NCBI RefSeq assembly: GCF_947498005.1
Contig: NZ_CANMIW010000005.1
Location: forward strand, 248,001-312,000
Direction of reading: 5' to 3'
DNA length: 64,000 nucleotides
DNA from: an uncultured Winogradskyella sp.
GTDB lineage: Bacteria > Bacteroidota > Bacteroidia > Flavobacteriales > Flavobacteriaceae
The notes under the pieces are model-generated. The model was not told the DNA's origin and searched no databases. It saw nothing but the letters and a program-made list of their open reading frames with translations. Below are positions 8,167 through 17,007 of this stretch, piece by piece. How positions within the stretch are numbered: the stretch's first letter is position 1; each line of letters begins with the position of its first letter. A program made the translations under genes and the position numbers.

Positions 8167-8250
8167 GAAGCTATTTCCAGCTTTCCGCTATATCTTTTTT
8201 GCTTTTAATGGCAAAAAAGGATGCCGCTTCAATCTGGGCTAGGGCTTAAC
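8167..8250. repeat. candidate dispersed repeat with hairpin after phoH
   Basis: The gap between phoH and purC contains the inverted repeat CTTTTTTGC / GCAAAAAAG (8193-8219). It sits in a GC-richer stretch worded CTATTTCCAGCTTTCCGCTATATC...GGATGCCGCTTCAATCTGGG. This wording resembles intergenic repeats I associate with Flavobacteria genomes, but only one copy is visible here. The hairpin may also serve as phoH's terminator. Confidence 0.4.
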
Positions 8251-8298
8251 TCAACTATTAATAATCAAAACACACTAGTAGCTAAAAGCTAACAGAAA

Positions 8299-9246
8299 AT
8301 GAACAATACTATAACAGATACCAATTTCAATTTTCCAAATCAAAAAAGTCTTTACAAAGGAAAAGTAAGAGCCGTTTATAATATTAACAATGAGCAATTA
8401 GTAATGGTTGCCACAGACCGTTTAAGTGCTTTCGATGTGGTTATGCCAAAAGGAATTCCGTACAAAGGGCAAATTCTAAACCAAATTGCAACCAAAATGA
8501 TGAAGGAAACCGAAGATTTGGTGCCAAATTGGCTAGTAGCCACACCAGACCCAAATGTAGCTGTAGGTCATCTATGCGAACCTTTTAAAGTAGAAATGGT
8601 TATACGTGGTTATATGTCTGGCCATGCAGCAAGAGAATATAAAGCAGGTAAACGCATGCTTTGTGGTGTGCCAATGCCAGAAGGTATGAAGGAAAACGAT
8701 AAATTTCCATCGCCAATAATTACGCCAGCTACCAAGGCAGAAATGGGTGATCATGATGAGGATATTTCTAGAGAAGACATTCTTAAAAAAGGAATCGTTT
8801 CTGAAGAAGATTACTTAGTATTAGAAGATTATACAAAAAAACTCTTTCAACGCGGAACAGAAATCGCAGCAGCAAGAGGATTAATTTTAGTAGATACTAA
8901 ATATGAATTTGGTAAAACTAAAGACGGAAAAATTGTGTTGATAGATGAAATACATACACCAGATTCCTCGCGTTATTTCTATGCAGACGGTTACCAAGAA
9001 CGTCAAGATAAAGGTGAATCACAAAAGCAATTGTCAAAAGAATTTGTTAGGCAATGGTTAATTGCCAATGATTTTCAAGGATTAGAAGGGCAAACAGTAC
9101 CTTTCATGAGTGATGAATATATAGAATCTGTGAGTGAACGCTATATAGAATTATACGAAAACATCACAGGCGATAAGTTTGTAAAAGCAGATGTTTCAGA
9201 TATTCAGAGTAGAATAGAAGCTAATGTTTTAGAGTATTTAAAGTAG
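8299..9246 (+). CDS. purC: phosphoribosylaminoimidazole-succinocarboxamide synthase
   Basis: This 315-residue enzyme catalyses the ATP-dependent condensation of CAIR with aspartate to form SAICAR in de novo purine synthesis. SAICAR-synthetase motifs are clear: [10 protein letters not shown] at the start, [29 protein letters not shown], and [13 protein letters not shown] with acidic metal and nucleotide ligands. It is of the longer (about 300-residue) form common in Bacteroidota. It stands alone after phoH with a 140-bp gap. Confidence 0.97.
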   Translation: MNNTITDTNFNFPNQKSLYKGKVRAVYNINNEQLVMVATDRLSAFDVVMPKGIPYKGQILNQIATKMMKETEDLVPNWLVATPDPNVAVGHLCEPFKVEMVIRGYMSGHAAREYKAGKRMLCGVPMPEGMKENDKFPSPIITPATKAEMGDHDEDISREDILKKGIVSEEDYLVLEDYTKKLFQRGTEIAAARGLILVDTKYEFGKTKDGKIVLIDEIHTPDSSRYFYADGYQERQDKGESQKQLSKEFVRQWLIANDFQGLEGQTVPFMSDEYIESVSERYIELYENITGDKFVKADVSDIQSRIEANVLEYLK

Positions 9247-9324
9247 AGGAGTTTAGTCATGTTGAACGGTAGTGAGATATCACATAATATTTTTGGTTGA
9301 TAATTGTTGAATTATTGGTAGAAT

Positions 9325-9365
9325 GCGATTTCTCGTCGCTCATTCTTCGCTCTGTCGAAAAGAGT
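9325..9365. repeat. dispersed intergenic repeat, copy A
   Basis: This stretch matches 33 of 40 bases of the sequence at 56404-56444 read on the opposite strand (shared core ATTTCTCGTCG and CTCTGTCGAAA). It lies between convergent purC and the DUF6048 gene. Confidence 0.65.
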
Positions 9366-9370
9366 TTAAG

Positions 9371-10147
9371 TTACTCCTCAACTTCTTTTTCTTGAATAAC
9401 GACTTTGTCCTTTTTGAAAATTGGAACTAAATAAGAAAGATTAAAACCATATCCACCACCAAAAGCACTACTGTCGTACGTTCTGTTGTATCCTGGAATA
9501 TAAAGGTTTTCATAATTATTTATTTCCTTATCACTAATTAATATTTTAAGTTGAAGATTAATACCAGCATAAAAGTTATTAAAAAGTTCTGTTTTTAAAC
9601 CTATTTGAAACTCTGTCCAAAGTGCTGTTAAACCAGTGAATTCTTGCCCTTCTGTAATTGAATATTGTTCATCCCAATATTGGTTGTATACATTGTAAAC
9701 TGTAAAATTATTTAAAGTTTGACTAAAAGTACTTGCGCCAACTCTAATTCCGGCAAAAATCATGTTCTCCATGTCTAACCAGTTTTTGTAGAAATTAATA
9801 TCAATTCCACCTTTAAAATAACTCCCTTTAGTAGTATTATTTAAGTAATCGGTTTCTAATGTTTTTTCTTCATTCCCAAGTTCTCCTGCGATATAAATTT
9901 GTTTAGATAGCCTATAATCGCCCATAATTTCAAAACCAGTATAGCTGTCATCAAAGTAGGTTCGTCCTAATTTACTGATATCAGCACCAAGTCTTAGACC
10001 ATATTTTTGTTTGTAAACTAAGGTGTCATTTATAGTTTTTTTATCTTCTTGAGCAAAAGCCATTGCAGAAAACAACAGCAATATTATTGCACTTCTAATG
10101 ATAGATGCGTACATGTGTTGTGTTTTCATTTTCAACAGAGTTTTCAA
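9371..10147 (-). CDS. DUF6048 family outer-membrane beta-barrel-like protein
   Basis: This protein is 258 residues from the first ATG; the ATG at 10114 (MYASIIRSA) gives a cleaner signal peptide ending MAFAQ. The mature part alternates short strands with turns, for example KYGLRLGADISKLGRTYF and GFEIMGDYRLSKQIYIAGELG, as in small outer-membrane barrels. It matches the Flavobacteria DUF6048 family by sequence and position. Its start overlaps the end of the DUF6452 gene, so the two are probably coupled with rlmD upstream. Function is unknown. Confidence 0.8.
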   Translation of the reverse strand: MKTLLKMKTQHMYASIIRSAIILLLFSAMAFAQEDKKTINDTLVYKQKYGLRLGADISKLGRTYFDDSYTGFEIMGDYRLSKQIYIAGELGNEEKTLETDYLNNTTKGSYFKGGIDINFYKNWLDMENMIFAGIRVGASTFSQTLNNFTVYNVYNQYWDEQYSITEGQEFTGLTALWTEFQIGLKTELFNNFYAGINLQLKILISDKEINNYENLYIPGYNRTYDSSAFGGGYGFNLSYLVPIFKKDKVVIQEKEVEE

Positions 10148-10697
10148 TACTGTCTTCGATTATTATATTAGCAATCCAAGGATTATCATCCAAAATTCTA
10201 GCCACATTTAATTGCGTAAAAATTGTTTTATAACCACATGCTCTAGAAACGTAACTAAAATCAATTTGATACGTAATTTCTAGAATATCAATATTAGACT
10301 CTGTATTAACATCTTCGTCTAATCTAAAGCTCGTATCCTTTTCTAAAATATAGCGAGATGTTACAAAGTTGTTTCCTAATTCATCTGAGATCCTTAAAGG
10401 TAATGCTACAATACTCGTATTAGTGTCAAAGACATATAAATCGTCATCTTCAAAATCTACTACAATACTATCAGAAGACGCTGTTGGTTGGGTAACCTCT
10501 CCATTTTCATCTACTACCAATCCTTCACCATAAACGGTAAGTCTGGGAACATCTTTTGTTTCTGTCGTATCCAGATTGTCGTAAAACTCTATTACTAATC
10601 TTGGTGTTGTAGTTGTAGATGCTGCGCAAATATCATCTCGCTCACAATTGATAAGCGAGATAGCAATACACAGTACAAAGTATTTTATCTTTTTCAT
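10095..10697 (-). CDS. DUF6452 family lipoprotein
   Basis: This 200-residue protein has a lipoprotein signal (MKKIKYFVLCIAISLINC, modified Cys at 18). The conserved start of the mature part is ERDDICAAST followed by PRLVIEFYD, as in DUF6452. The rest is beta-rich and acidic, with a late CGYKTIF segment. It begins right at the rlmD stop codon and overlaps the next gene. The rlmD-DUF6452-DUF6048 order is conserved in Flavobacteriaceae. It is probably outer-membrane anchored; role unknown. Confidence 0.82.
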   Translation of the reverse strand: MKKIKYFVLCIAISLINCERDDICAASTTTTPRLVIEFYDNLDTTETKDVPRLTVYGEGLVVDENGEVTQPTASSDSIVVDFEDDDLYVFDTNTSIVALPLRISDELGNNFVTSRYILEKDTSFRLDEDVNTESNIDILEITYQIDFSYVSRACGYKTIFTQLNVARILDDNPWIANIIIEDSIENSVENENTTHVRIYH

Positions 10698-12151
10698 TAA
10701 TATTTTTCAAATAATACAACCGTTTCAATGTGCGCAGTATGTGGAAATTGGTCAATTAAACTCAATTTTTTAATAGTATAACCTGCCTCCGTTAATTGCT
10801 CAGTATCTCTAGCCTGAGTTGCAGGATTACAAGATACATAAACCAAACGTTCTGCTTTTAGGTTTATTATTTTTTTAAGAGTTTTTGGCGCAATACCAGC
10901 TCTTGCAGGATCTAAGATAATTGTTCTTATTTTATTGGTGTATTCTGGGTGTTCGGTTAAGAATTTACCAACATCTGCTGCATAAAATTTTAGGCCCTCT
11001 ATATTATTGCGTTTTGCATTTTCTTTTGCATCTTCAATAGCCGCAGCAACAATATCTACACCAACTATTTTAGTGTTTTCGGCTTTGTTAGCTATAATTT
11101 GCCCAATAGTCCCAGTGCCACAGAATAAATCTAAAACAACCGTGTTATCAACAGCTTCTTTGTTTTCTAGAGCATAATCAACAACTTTAGTATAGAGTTT
11201 CTCAGCACATTTTGGGTTGGTTTGAAAAAAGCTCTTCATGCTAATTTCAAAATTTAAGTCTAATAATTCTTCTACAATTTTGTCATCGCCATAAACCAAA
11301 GAAATGCTTCCGGTAGTTGCAATAGTTCTATCTCCTGTTTCGTCATTTATGGTATGCAATAAACCTGCAACTCGGTCGCCAAATAATTCAACTAAATAAT
11401 TAGCAAATTTATCTAAATCAAATTTTGGTAAATCATAAGATGTGGTTACCAAATTGAATAATAGCTGATTGGTTTTAAAAGATTTTCTAACTACAAAATA
11501 TCTAAAGAAACCTTCCCTTTTTGGTGGATGCCAAGGTGGTAACCCTGTATTTACGCAGTAAGTTTTAATCTCTTTAAGTTGATTTTCAAATTCGGCATCA
11601 AATAAACCAGAATCTTTCTTAAGGTCATCGCCACACCACCAAGTACCACGTTTTTTAAAACCTAATGTGAATTCGTCGACATCGGTTTTTTTCTCATGGT
11701 TATATCCAATAGAAGAAAAACCATATTCCATTTTATTTCTATAATGGAAGGTGTTTGGAGAGGTTACAAATTCATCAAATTTATCTTCAATATCTGCAAC
11801 TTTACCAATTCGTTTAAACAGTTCTAAAGTACTTTGCTGCTTGTATTGGTGTTGTTTTTCAATAGGTAAATTAATATAAGGTGCGCCAGGAATACTTTGG
11901 TAAGGCATATCAATTTCATCCTCAGAAGGTTTTAAAACCTCAAAAAGTTTGCCTTCGGCATATTTTTTACTACTCTTTTTAATTTGTGTTTTTACTAACT
12001 GACCAGGTAATGTATTCGGTACAAAAACAACAAATTCGCCATGCTCATTTCTAATACGACCAATGCCTTTACCACCAAACGCATAATCTTCTATTAGGAT
12101 GTCTATAATCTGTCCACGTTTTACAAATTTGTTTCGTTCTCTTCTTGGCAT
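10697..12151 (-). CDS. rlmD: 23S rRNA (uracil-C5)-methyltransferase RlmD-like
   Basis: This 484-residue protein has an N-terminal TRAM RNA-binding domain (about 8-72) and a central linker. Its C-terminal SAM-dependent methyltransferase domain has the motif VLDLFCGTGTIG, an ILDPARAG segment, and the catalytic cysteine in VYVSCNPATQARD. It should make m5U in 23S rRNA (U1939 in E. coli numbering). The cysteine cluster that binds 4Fe-4S in E. coli RlmD is absent here; the matching stretch reads SIPGAPYINLPIEKQH. Site specificity is therefore less certain than the enzyme class. Confidence 0.88.
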   Translation of the reverse strand: MPRRERNKFVKRGQIIDILIEDYAFGGKGIGRIRNEHGEFVVFVPNTLPGQLVKTQIKKSSKKYAEGKLFEVLKPSEDEIDMPYQSIPGAPYINLPIEKQHQYKQQSTLELFKRIGKVADIEDKFDEFVTSPNTFHYRNKMEYGFSSIGYNHEKKTDVDEFTLGFKKRGTWWCGDDLKKDSGLFDAEFENQLKEIKTYCVNTGLPPWHPPKREGFFRYFVVRKSFKTNQLLFNLVTTSYDLPKFDLDKFANYLVELFGDRVAGLLHTINDETGDRTIATTGSISLVYGDDKIVEELLDLNFEISMKSFFQTNPKCAEKLYTKVVDYALENKEAVDNTVVLDLFCGTGTIGQIIANKAENTKIVGVDIVAAAIEDAKENAKRNNIEGLKFYAADVGKFLTEHPEYTNKIRTIILDPARAGIAPKTLKKIINLKAERLVYVSCNPATQARDTEQLTEAGYTIKKLSLIDQFPHTAHIETVVLFEKY

Positions 12152-12172
12152 TTCTTAATATTAATTAAGCTG

Positions 12173-12180
12173 CAAAGATA
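12173..12180 (-). promoter_or_regulatory. putative rlmD promoter -7 element
   Basis: Minus-strand TATCTTTG is an exact TAnnTTTG match 21 bp before the rlmD ATG. No clear -33 TTG is seen at the right distance. Confidence 0.4.
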
Positions 12181-12244
12181 GGTGCAATTTTGCGAATAGT
12201 AAAGTTGAAAATGATGCTAATACATCTGAGTTTTATACAAATAA

Positions 12245-12274
12245 AAAACGGCTCAGATTTCTCTAAGCCGTTTT
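12245..12274 (-). terminator. terminator of the MscS-like gene
   Basis: Stem AAAACGGCT-C-AGA / TCT-A-AGCCGTTTT has loop TTTC and one mismatch. On the minus strand it is followed by a T-run. It lies 20 bp after the stop at 12295. Confidence 0.8.
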
Positions 12275-12294
12275 AGTTAATTAAGGGTGAAAAA

Positions 12295-13461
12295 TTAGTT
12301 CTTATTAAATTTTTCCAAGATTTTTCCCATTTGTTTTCCTGCTGCTTCTCTGCCACCAAGTCCAAATGACAATACTACGGTAAGTGCTACGGTTCCTAAT
12401 GTTATACCGAAAGCTAGGTTTACAATTTCGTCTGCAATGCCCATAGAACGTAGGCCTATTGCTAAGAATATAGCAATAATGCTAATTTTTACAATAGAGA
12501 CAACAAACGGATTGTTTTTACTGTTTAAAGCCTTAGTAAATAGATTAGAAATAATTAAACCTAAGCCAATGATTACTATTCCAAATAGTATCTTACCAGC
12601 ATAAGCTAAAACGGTATCGATTATTTCCGTAAGTTGTGTGAATTCTAATTTTTCGAAAGCCGTAAGCATTCCAAATACAACAATCAGAGCATAAGCAATG
12701 TTAGATATCAGTTTAGCTACGCTTTTGGTGCCAACATATTCCGTCATATTCATTTTTGCAACCAAGCCATCTACATTAAGACTTTGTAGTAATTCTTTTA
12801 AAAGTTGTGCTACAAAGCGTCCTACAAATACAAACACTAAAATGATAATTGCTGCAACAATTATTCTAGGGATAGCTTCAAAAAATGCGCTTAACATAGT
12901 TGTTGCTGGTTCGGAAATGGCTTTCATATCTAAAATATGAAACGCTGAGATTAATAAAGGAATAAATATGAATATAAATACAACCTTCTTTAAAATTGAT
13001 ACCACATTGATGTTTTCTGGTAACCTTAATTTTGGTGTGAATTTCTGAATGGTATCTCCAGATAATTCTACTAATTCTGAGACTATAGTCGCTAGCATAT
13101 AGCCAATATATGCGACTAAACCTGCACCAATAATGTTGGGAATGTAATTTGTAAATCCATTTAATAGGTTTTTAATTGGATCTAGCACGTCTGTTAAACC
13201 TAGTTTTCCTAAAGCCAACATAAATACAAATATCATTACTAAGAAGTAAAGAAGTTTACCGATAAAAGAGGATAGCTTTAATTTTGAGTTTTTAAGCTGG
13301 TCATCTACACCAGTTTTTTTAATAAGTTTTGTTGTCATACGTTTTACAAAACCAGCAATAAACCAGCCGATAATTAGTATTAAAATAGCTGCAATTACAC
13401 CAGAAAGGTTTTCACCAAATGATGCCGTAAATTTGTTAAATAAATCTGCTAAATAGTCCAT
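12295..13461 (-). CDS. mechanosensitive-channel-like protein with TM-helix repeats
   Basis: This 388-residue inner-membrane protein has many hydrophobic helices arranged as repeats (for example GLVAYIGYMLATIVSELVE and IILVFVFVGRFVAQLLKEL), matching the conserved TM-helix repeat family related to MscS. It begins with an amphipathic DYLADLFNKFTASFG and ends with a short GREAAGKQMGKILEKF tail. The cytoplasmic beta-domain of true MscS channels is missing. It may be a small-conductance osmotic channel or a scaffold. Single gene with its own terminator. Confidence 0.8.
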   Translation of the reverse strand: MDYLADLFNKFTASFGENLSGVIAAILILIIGWFIAGFVKRMTTKLIKKTGVDDQLKNSKLKLSSFIGKLLYFLVMIFVFMLALGKLGLTDVLDPIKNLLNGFTNYIPNIIGAGLVAYIGYMLATIVSELVELSGDTIQKFTPKLRLPENINVVSILKKVVFIFIFIPLLISAFHILDMKAISEPATTMLSAFFEAIPRIIVAAIIILVFVFVGRFVAQLLKELLQSLNVDGLVAKMNMTEYVGTKSVAKLISNIAYALIVVFGMLTAFEKLEFTQLTEIIDTVLAYAGKILFGIVIIGLGLIISNLFTKALNSKNNPFVVSIVKISIIAIFLAIGLRSMGIADEIVNLAFGITLGTVALTVVLSFGLGGREAAGKQMGKILEKFNKN

Positions 13462-13626
13462 GGATAATTAAAGTTGAATAGTTAATATTATATAATTGAG
13501 ACACTTATTATTTTAAAAAGACACATTAATCTAATTTATTAGGTAAATATGGATTCGGTTTTTATGGTCGCTGAAAAGATTTCTAAATAAAAATGAACCT
13601 TTTCTAAAATCTTTCGTCTTTAAGAT

Positions 13627-14133
13627 ATGAGAGTAATAAATATACATACCAGACAAATTAATGAGCCAAAAGAAAATGTGTCTAAATTGTTTGAAACATT
13701 AGCAACTTCTAATGATTTAATTTGGCCTTATGAGAACTGGCCTGCAATTCGTTTTAAAAATGGAATAAGTATTGGAAGCAAAGGTGGACACGGAACTATT
13801 AGATATACAATTCTAGACTATAGCGCAGACGATTTTATTAAATTTGAGTTTTCTAAACCCGAAGGATTTGCAGGCACACATGAATTTAGAATTAAAGCTA
13901 CAAACAATACTTCAACAGAAATTAGTCATGAGATAACAACAGTTACTACCTTTAAAACAGCATTGCTATGGGTTTTTGTAATACGATGGCTTCATGATGC
14001 TTTAATAGAAGATGCTTTTGATAAAGTGGAAAATTATTTTTCAGGTAATAGCAAGAAAACTGAATATAATTTATGGGTTAAGTTGTTGAGAGAAATCTAT
14101 AAACGTAAGGCTAATACAACCAAAACAGCATAA
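13627..14133 (+). CDS. SRPBCC (START-like) superfamily protein
   Basis: This 168-residue soluble protein has the layout of the helix-grip fold. An early PKENVSKLFETLATSNDLIWP resembles the first helix of SRPBCC proteins. Strands with a central EFRIKATNNTSTEISHEIT follow, and a long C-terminal helix (HDALIEDAFDKVENYF) would cap the ligand pocket. The ligand is unknown. It directly abuts the sigma-factor gene (TAA then TTG), so it is probably co-expressed and may be a signal or lipid sensor for that regulator, which is inference. Confidence 0.7.
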   Translation: MRVINIHTRQINEPKENVSKLFETLATSNDLIWPYENWPAIRFKNGISIGSKGGHGTIRYTILDYSADDFIKFEFSKPEGFAGTHEFRIKATNNTSTEISHEITTVTTFKTALLWVFVIRWLHDALIEDAFDKVENYFSGNSKKTEYNLWVKLLREIYKRKANTTKTA

Positions 14134-14676
14134 TTGAAAACCGACCAAAGTATAGATAAAAAATTAGTTGAAGCTTATAAAAGTGGAGACAAAAGAGCAT
14201 TGGCAGCTTTGGTAAAGCGATGGCATAAATTGTTTTGTGATAAAGCTTATTGGTTAGTTAAGGATAAAGAGGCAGCTAAAGACATTGCACAAGACAGCTG
14301 GACCATTATAATTAATAAAATCGAAACTTTAAAGGACCCAAAACAATTCAAATTTTGGGCCTATAGAATAGTCTGTAATAAGGCAACAGATTGGTTGAGG
14401 TTACAATCAAAAAATCAAAAACAAACGGTTAGGAATAATTTTGAAACTAAAACTGAAGACAACGTTTATTCTGAGAATGAACAGTTAAAACTTAAATTAT
14501 CTAAAGCTATAAATGAATTACCAAATGCTCAGAAAATAGTAATAGAGCTATTTTATATTGAAAGTTGTACTTTAAATCAGATTAGCAACTTGTTAAATAT
14601 CTCTATCGGAACAGCTAAATCAAGACTGTTTCATGCTAGAGAAAAATTAAAAAAAGAATTACAAGATAAAAAATAA
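14134..14676 (+). CDS. ECF-type RNA polymerase sigma factor
   Basis: This 180-residue sigma-70-like protein has region 2 (AYWLVKDKEAAKDIAQDSW, then FKFWAYRIVCNKATDWLR) and region 4 (LPNAQKIVIELFYIE, then NISIGTAKSRLFHAREKL) separated by a charged linker. This is the extracytoplasmic-function class. It starts with TTG immediately after the stop of the SRPBCC gene, so translation is likely coupled. The downstream membrane gene is the natural anti-sigma candidate or target. Confidence 0.92.
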   Translation: MKTDQSIDKKLVEAYKSGDKRALAALVKRWHKLFCDKAYWLVKDKEAAKDIAQDSWTIIINKIETLKDPKQFKFWAYRIVCNKATDWLRLQSKNQKQTVRNNFETKTEDNVYSENEQLKLKLSKAINELPNAQKIVIELFYIESCTLNQISNLLNISIGTAKSRLFHAREKLKKELQDKK

Positions 14677-14717
14677 CATATTCTCGAATTCAAGAGAACT
14701 AAAAAATAAATTTTAAG

Positions 14718-15110
14718 ATGAAAACTAAAATAGAAGAAATAGATCAATTAATAAAAGAGACATTAACTGAAGAAGAAGCAAAATTCTATGATGATCTGGA
14801 GGAGCAAAGTGTATTCGCTATGATTGCAGGTTTATATAAAGGTAAAAACTTATGGTTTACTGTCGTAATGCATATTGTAAATTTAGTAGCATTGGGATTT
14901 TTAATTTACTCTGCCATGCAGGCGTTTAAGACAGAATCAACCAAAGAGCTTATACTTTGGACTTCAGGATTTTTTGTTTGTTTTGCTACAATGTGCATGA
15001 TAAAAATATATGCTTGGTTACAAATCCATAGAAATGCATTACAACGAGAATTAAAACGTTTAGAATTACAAGTATCTTCGCTGTCATCAAAAATTTCGGA
15101 GGAGGTTTAA
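14718..15110 (+). CDS. DUF6768 membrane protein, sigma-factor partner
   Basis: This 130-residue protein has a cytoplasmic N-terminus rich in acidic residues (KIEEIDQLIKETLTEEEAKF). Two membrane helices follow (about 47-68 and 75-98), then a coiled-coil-like C-terminal helix (RNALQRELKRLELQVSSL). The N-terminal helix plus downstream membrane segments is an anti-sigma-like layout, and the gene follows the ECF sigma gene by 41 bp. The family match is to DUF6768, whose function is unproven. Confidence 0.72.
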   Translation: MKTKIEEIDQLIKETLTEEEAKFYDDLEEQSVFAMIAGLYKGKNLWFTVVMHIVNLVALGFLIYSAMQAFKTESTKELILWTSGFFVCFATMCMIKIYAWLQIHRNALQRELKRLELQVSSLSSKISEEV

Positions 15111-15207
15111 TTTAAAAAAGATTCTTTGTAAATTGCAGCCTCTAGGGATGATTTCTTTCCCACGCTGAATTTTCGGATACTTCGAAAGGATAAAGGTAGA
15201 TAAGGAA

Positions 15208-15254
15208 CTCGCATAGCGAGATTTAATTATTAATGTTTGCATTGTATAACAATG
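15208..15254. promoter_or_regulatory. palindromic sites upstream of rocD
   Basis: Two palindromes lie close together: CTCGC-ATA-GCGAG (15208-15220) and CATTGT-ATA-ACAATG (15240-15254). The second is 47 bp before the rocD start, where an operator would be expected. The rest of the 190-bp gap shows no exact -7 element. Confidence 0.4.
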
Positions 15255-15301
15255 TTAAACGATGCCTTCTAAAGAGGCATAAACCTTAAATTATTTTTAA
15301 A

Positions 15302-16579
15302 ATGGCTGTTATAGACCAAGTAACATCGCAAGAAGCGATAGAATTAGAAAACAAGTATGGTGCTCACAATTACCATCCATTACCTGTAGTTTTGAGTAGA
15401 GGAGAAGGTGTCTTTGTTTGGGATGTAGAAGGAAAGAAATATTACGATTTTCTTTCTGCATATTCTGCTGTAAACCAAGGACATTGTCATCCAAAAATTG
15501 TTGCTGCAATGACTTCGCAAGCACAAACTTTAACCTTAACATCAAGAGCTTTTTATAATGATATGTTAGGGAAATATGAAAAGTACGCAACTGAAACTTT
15601 TCATTTTGACAAACTGTTACCAATGAATACAGGAGCAGAAGCTGTAGAAACAGCTTTAAAACTCTGTAGAAAATGGGCTTATGAAGTAAAAGGAATTGAT
15701 GAGAATGAAGCCGAAATTGTAGTTTGTGAAAATAACTTCCATGGAAGAACAACAACTATTATTTCTTTTAGTAATGACCCTGTTGCTCGCAAAAACTTTG
15801 GACCATATACTAATGGATTCATTAAAATTGAATATGATAATCTTGAAGTATTAGAAGAGACATTAAAGAATAATGCTAATGTTGCTGGTTTCTTAGTAGA
15901 ACCTATTCAAGGTGAAGCTGGTGTTTATGTGCCAAGCGAAGGATATTTATCTAAAGCAAAAGCACTATGTGAAAAATATAATGTTTTATTTATTGCAGAT
16001 GAAGTACAGACAGGAATAGCAAGAACAGGTCGTTTGTTAGCAACATGCGGTAATTGCAATTGTTCTGATAAACACTGCTCTGGCGAACCAGAAGTGAAAC
16101 CAGATGTATTAATCTTAGGTAAAGCATTATCTGGAGGTGCTTATCCGGTTTCTGCTGTTTTAGCAAACAACAATGTGATGGATGTTATAAAACCAGGAAA
16201 TCACGGTAGTACATTTGGAGGAAATCCTATTGCAGCAGCTGTCGGTATTGCGGCTTTAGATGTTGTAAGAGATGAAGACTTAGCTAATAATGCTGAAGAA
16301 TTAGGGCAACTATTTAGGAGTGAATTATCTAAATTTATTGAAACAAGTCCTATCGTAAACGCAGTAAGAGGAAAAGGGTTGTTAAACGCTATTTTAATTA
16401 ATGATACAGAAGAAAGCGATACCGCTTGGAATATCTGTTTGAAATTAAGAGATAACGGTTTATTAGCAAAACCAACGCATGGCAACATTATCCGTTTCGC
16501 GCCACCTTTGGTAATGACTAAAGAACAATTGTTAGATTGTGTTTCAATTATAACAAAGACTTTAAGGGAATTTGAATAA
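15302..16579 (+). CDS. rocD: ornithine--oxo-acid transaminase
   Basis: This 425-residue class-III PLP aminotransferase converts ornithine and 2-oxoglutarate to glutamate semialdehyde and glutamate. Visible landmarks are the substrate region [15 protein letters not shown], the PLP phosphate region [28 protein letters not shown], and the PLP Schiff-base lysine in [13 protein letters not shown] (about K274). A short Cys-rich insert ([11 protein letters not shown]) precedes that lysine; it could bind metal. Length and order match ornithine aminotransferases. The gene stands alone, with a shared terminator downstream. Confidence 0.93.
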   Translation: MAVIDQVTSQEAIELENKYGAHNYHPLPVVLSRGEGVFVWDVEGKKYYDFLSAYSAVNQGHCHPKIVAAMTSQAQTLTLTSRAFYNDMLGKYEKYATETFHFDKLLPMNTGAEAVETALKLCRKWAYEVKGIDENEAEIVVCENNFHGRTTTIISFSNDPVARKNFGPYTNGFIKIEYDNLEVLEETLKNNANVAGFLVEPIQGEAGVYVPSEGYLSKAKALCEKYNVLFIADEVQTGIARTGRLLATCGNCNCSDKHCSGEPEVKPDVLILGKALSGGAYPVSAVLANNNVMDVIKPGNHGSTFGGNPIAAAVGIAALDVVRDEDLANNAEELGQLFRSELSKFIETSPIVNAVRGKGLLNAILINDTEESDTAWNICLKLRDNGLLAKPTHGNIIRFAPPLVMTKEQLLDCVSIITKTLREFE

Positions 16580-16601
16580 TAATTTCGTTAAAATTAAAGA
16601 T

Positions 16602-16639
16602 AAAAAAAAGCGATTTTCATTTAAGAAAATCGCTTTTTT
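16602..16639. terminator. bidirectional terminator after rocD
   Basis: The strong stem AAAAAAGCGATTTTC / GAAAATCGCTTTTTT has a 6-base loop and is flanked by A- and T-runs. It serves rocD and the convergent CCC-motif gene. Confidence 0.88.
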
Positions 16640-16660
16640 GATGTTATAAATAAATTTTAT

Positions 16661-17005
16661 TTATTCTCCAGCATCTTCCATCCCTTGTTGGTAGCCTTCC
16701 ATAAATTCATTCATCATTTCTTGTCTAGCTTCCCATCCTCCAGTAGAAAGATCGTAAATATTATAGATTAATGTTATAGCACAAATAATAGTAACAACTA
16801 AAGCAACAGTTTTAGCTGTAGTCATTGCCTTTACGCTTGTTGGTTCATAATCATCAGGACTAATACTAGCTTTTTTTAATCCGCTCTGTGCTATAAAAAA
16901 AGCAGGAGCAGAAAGCAATATACCAAGGCCACCAAAGCAGCAGCATAATAGGCCAATTATTGATAAAACGTATACGACTGCAGTATTTAATTTTTGTTGT
17001 TCCAT
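16661..17005 (-). CDS. CCC-motif membrane protein
   Basis: This 114-residue protein has two hydrophobic helices (about 10-38 and 65-85). The first contains the three-cysteine motif in IIGLLCCCFGGLGIL, which names this Bacteroidota family. An acidic C-terminal tail (MMNEFMEGYQQGMEDAGE) follows. It sits 2 bp downstream of the DUF2752 gene, so they form an operon. Function is unknown; the cysteines may be lipidated or metal-binding, but nothing here shows which. Confidence 0.8.
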   Translation of the reverse strand: MEQQKLNTAVVYVLSIIGLLCCCFGGLGILLSAPAFFIAQSGLKKASISPDDYEPTSVKAMTTAKTVALVVTIICAITLIYNIYDLSTGGWEARQEMMNEFMEGYQQGMEDAGE

Positions 17006-17007
17006 GG

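Noticed and set aside
15309..15755. Minus-strand open frame of 148 codons inside rocD
   Set aside because: It lies wholly antisense to the strongly conserved rocD catalytic gene, and its protein has no recognisable features.
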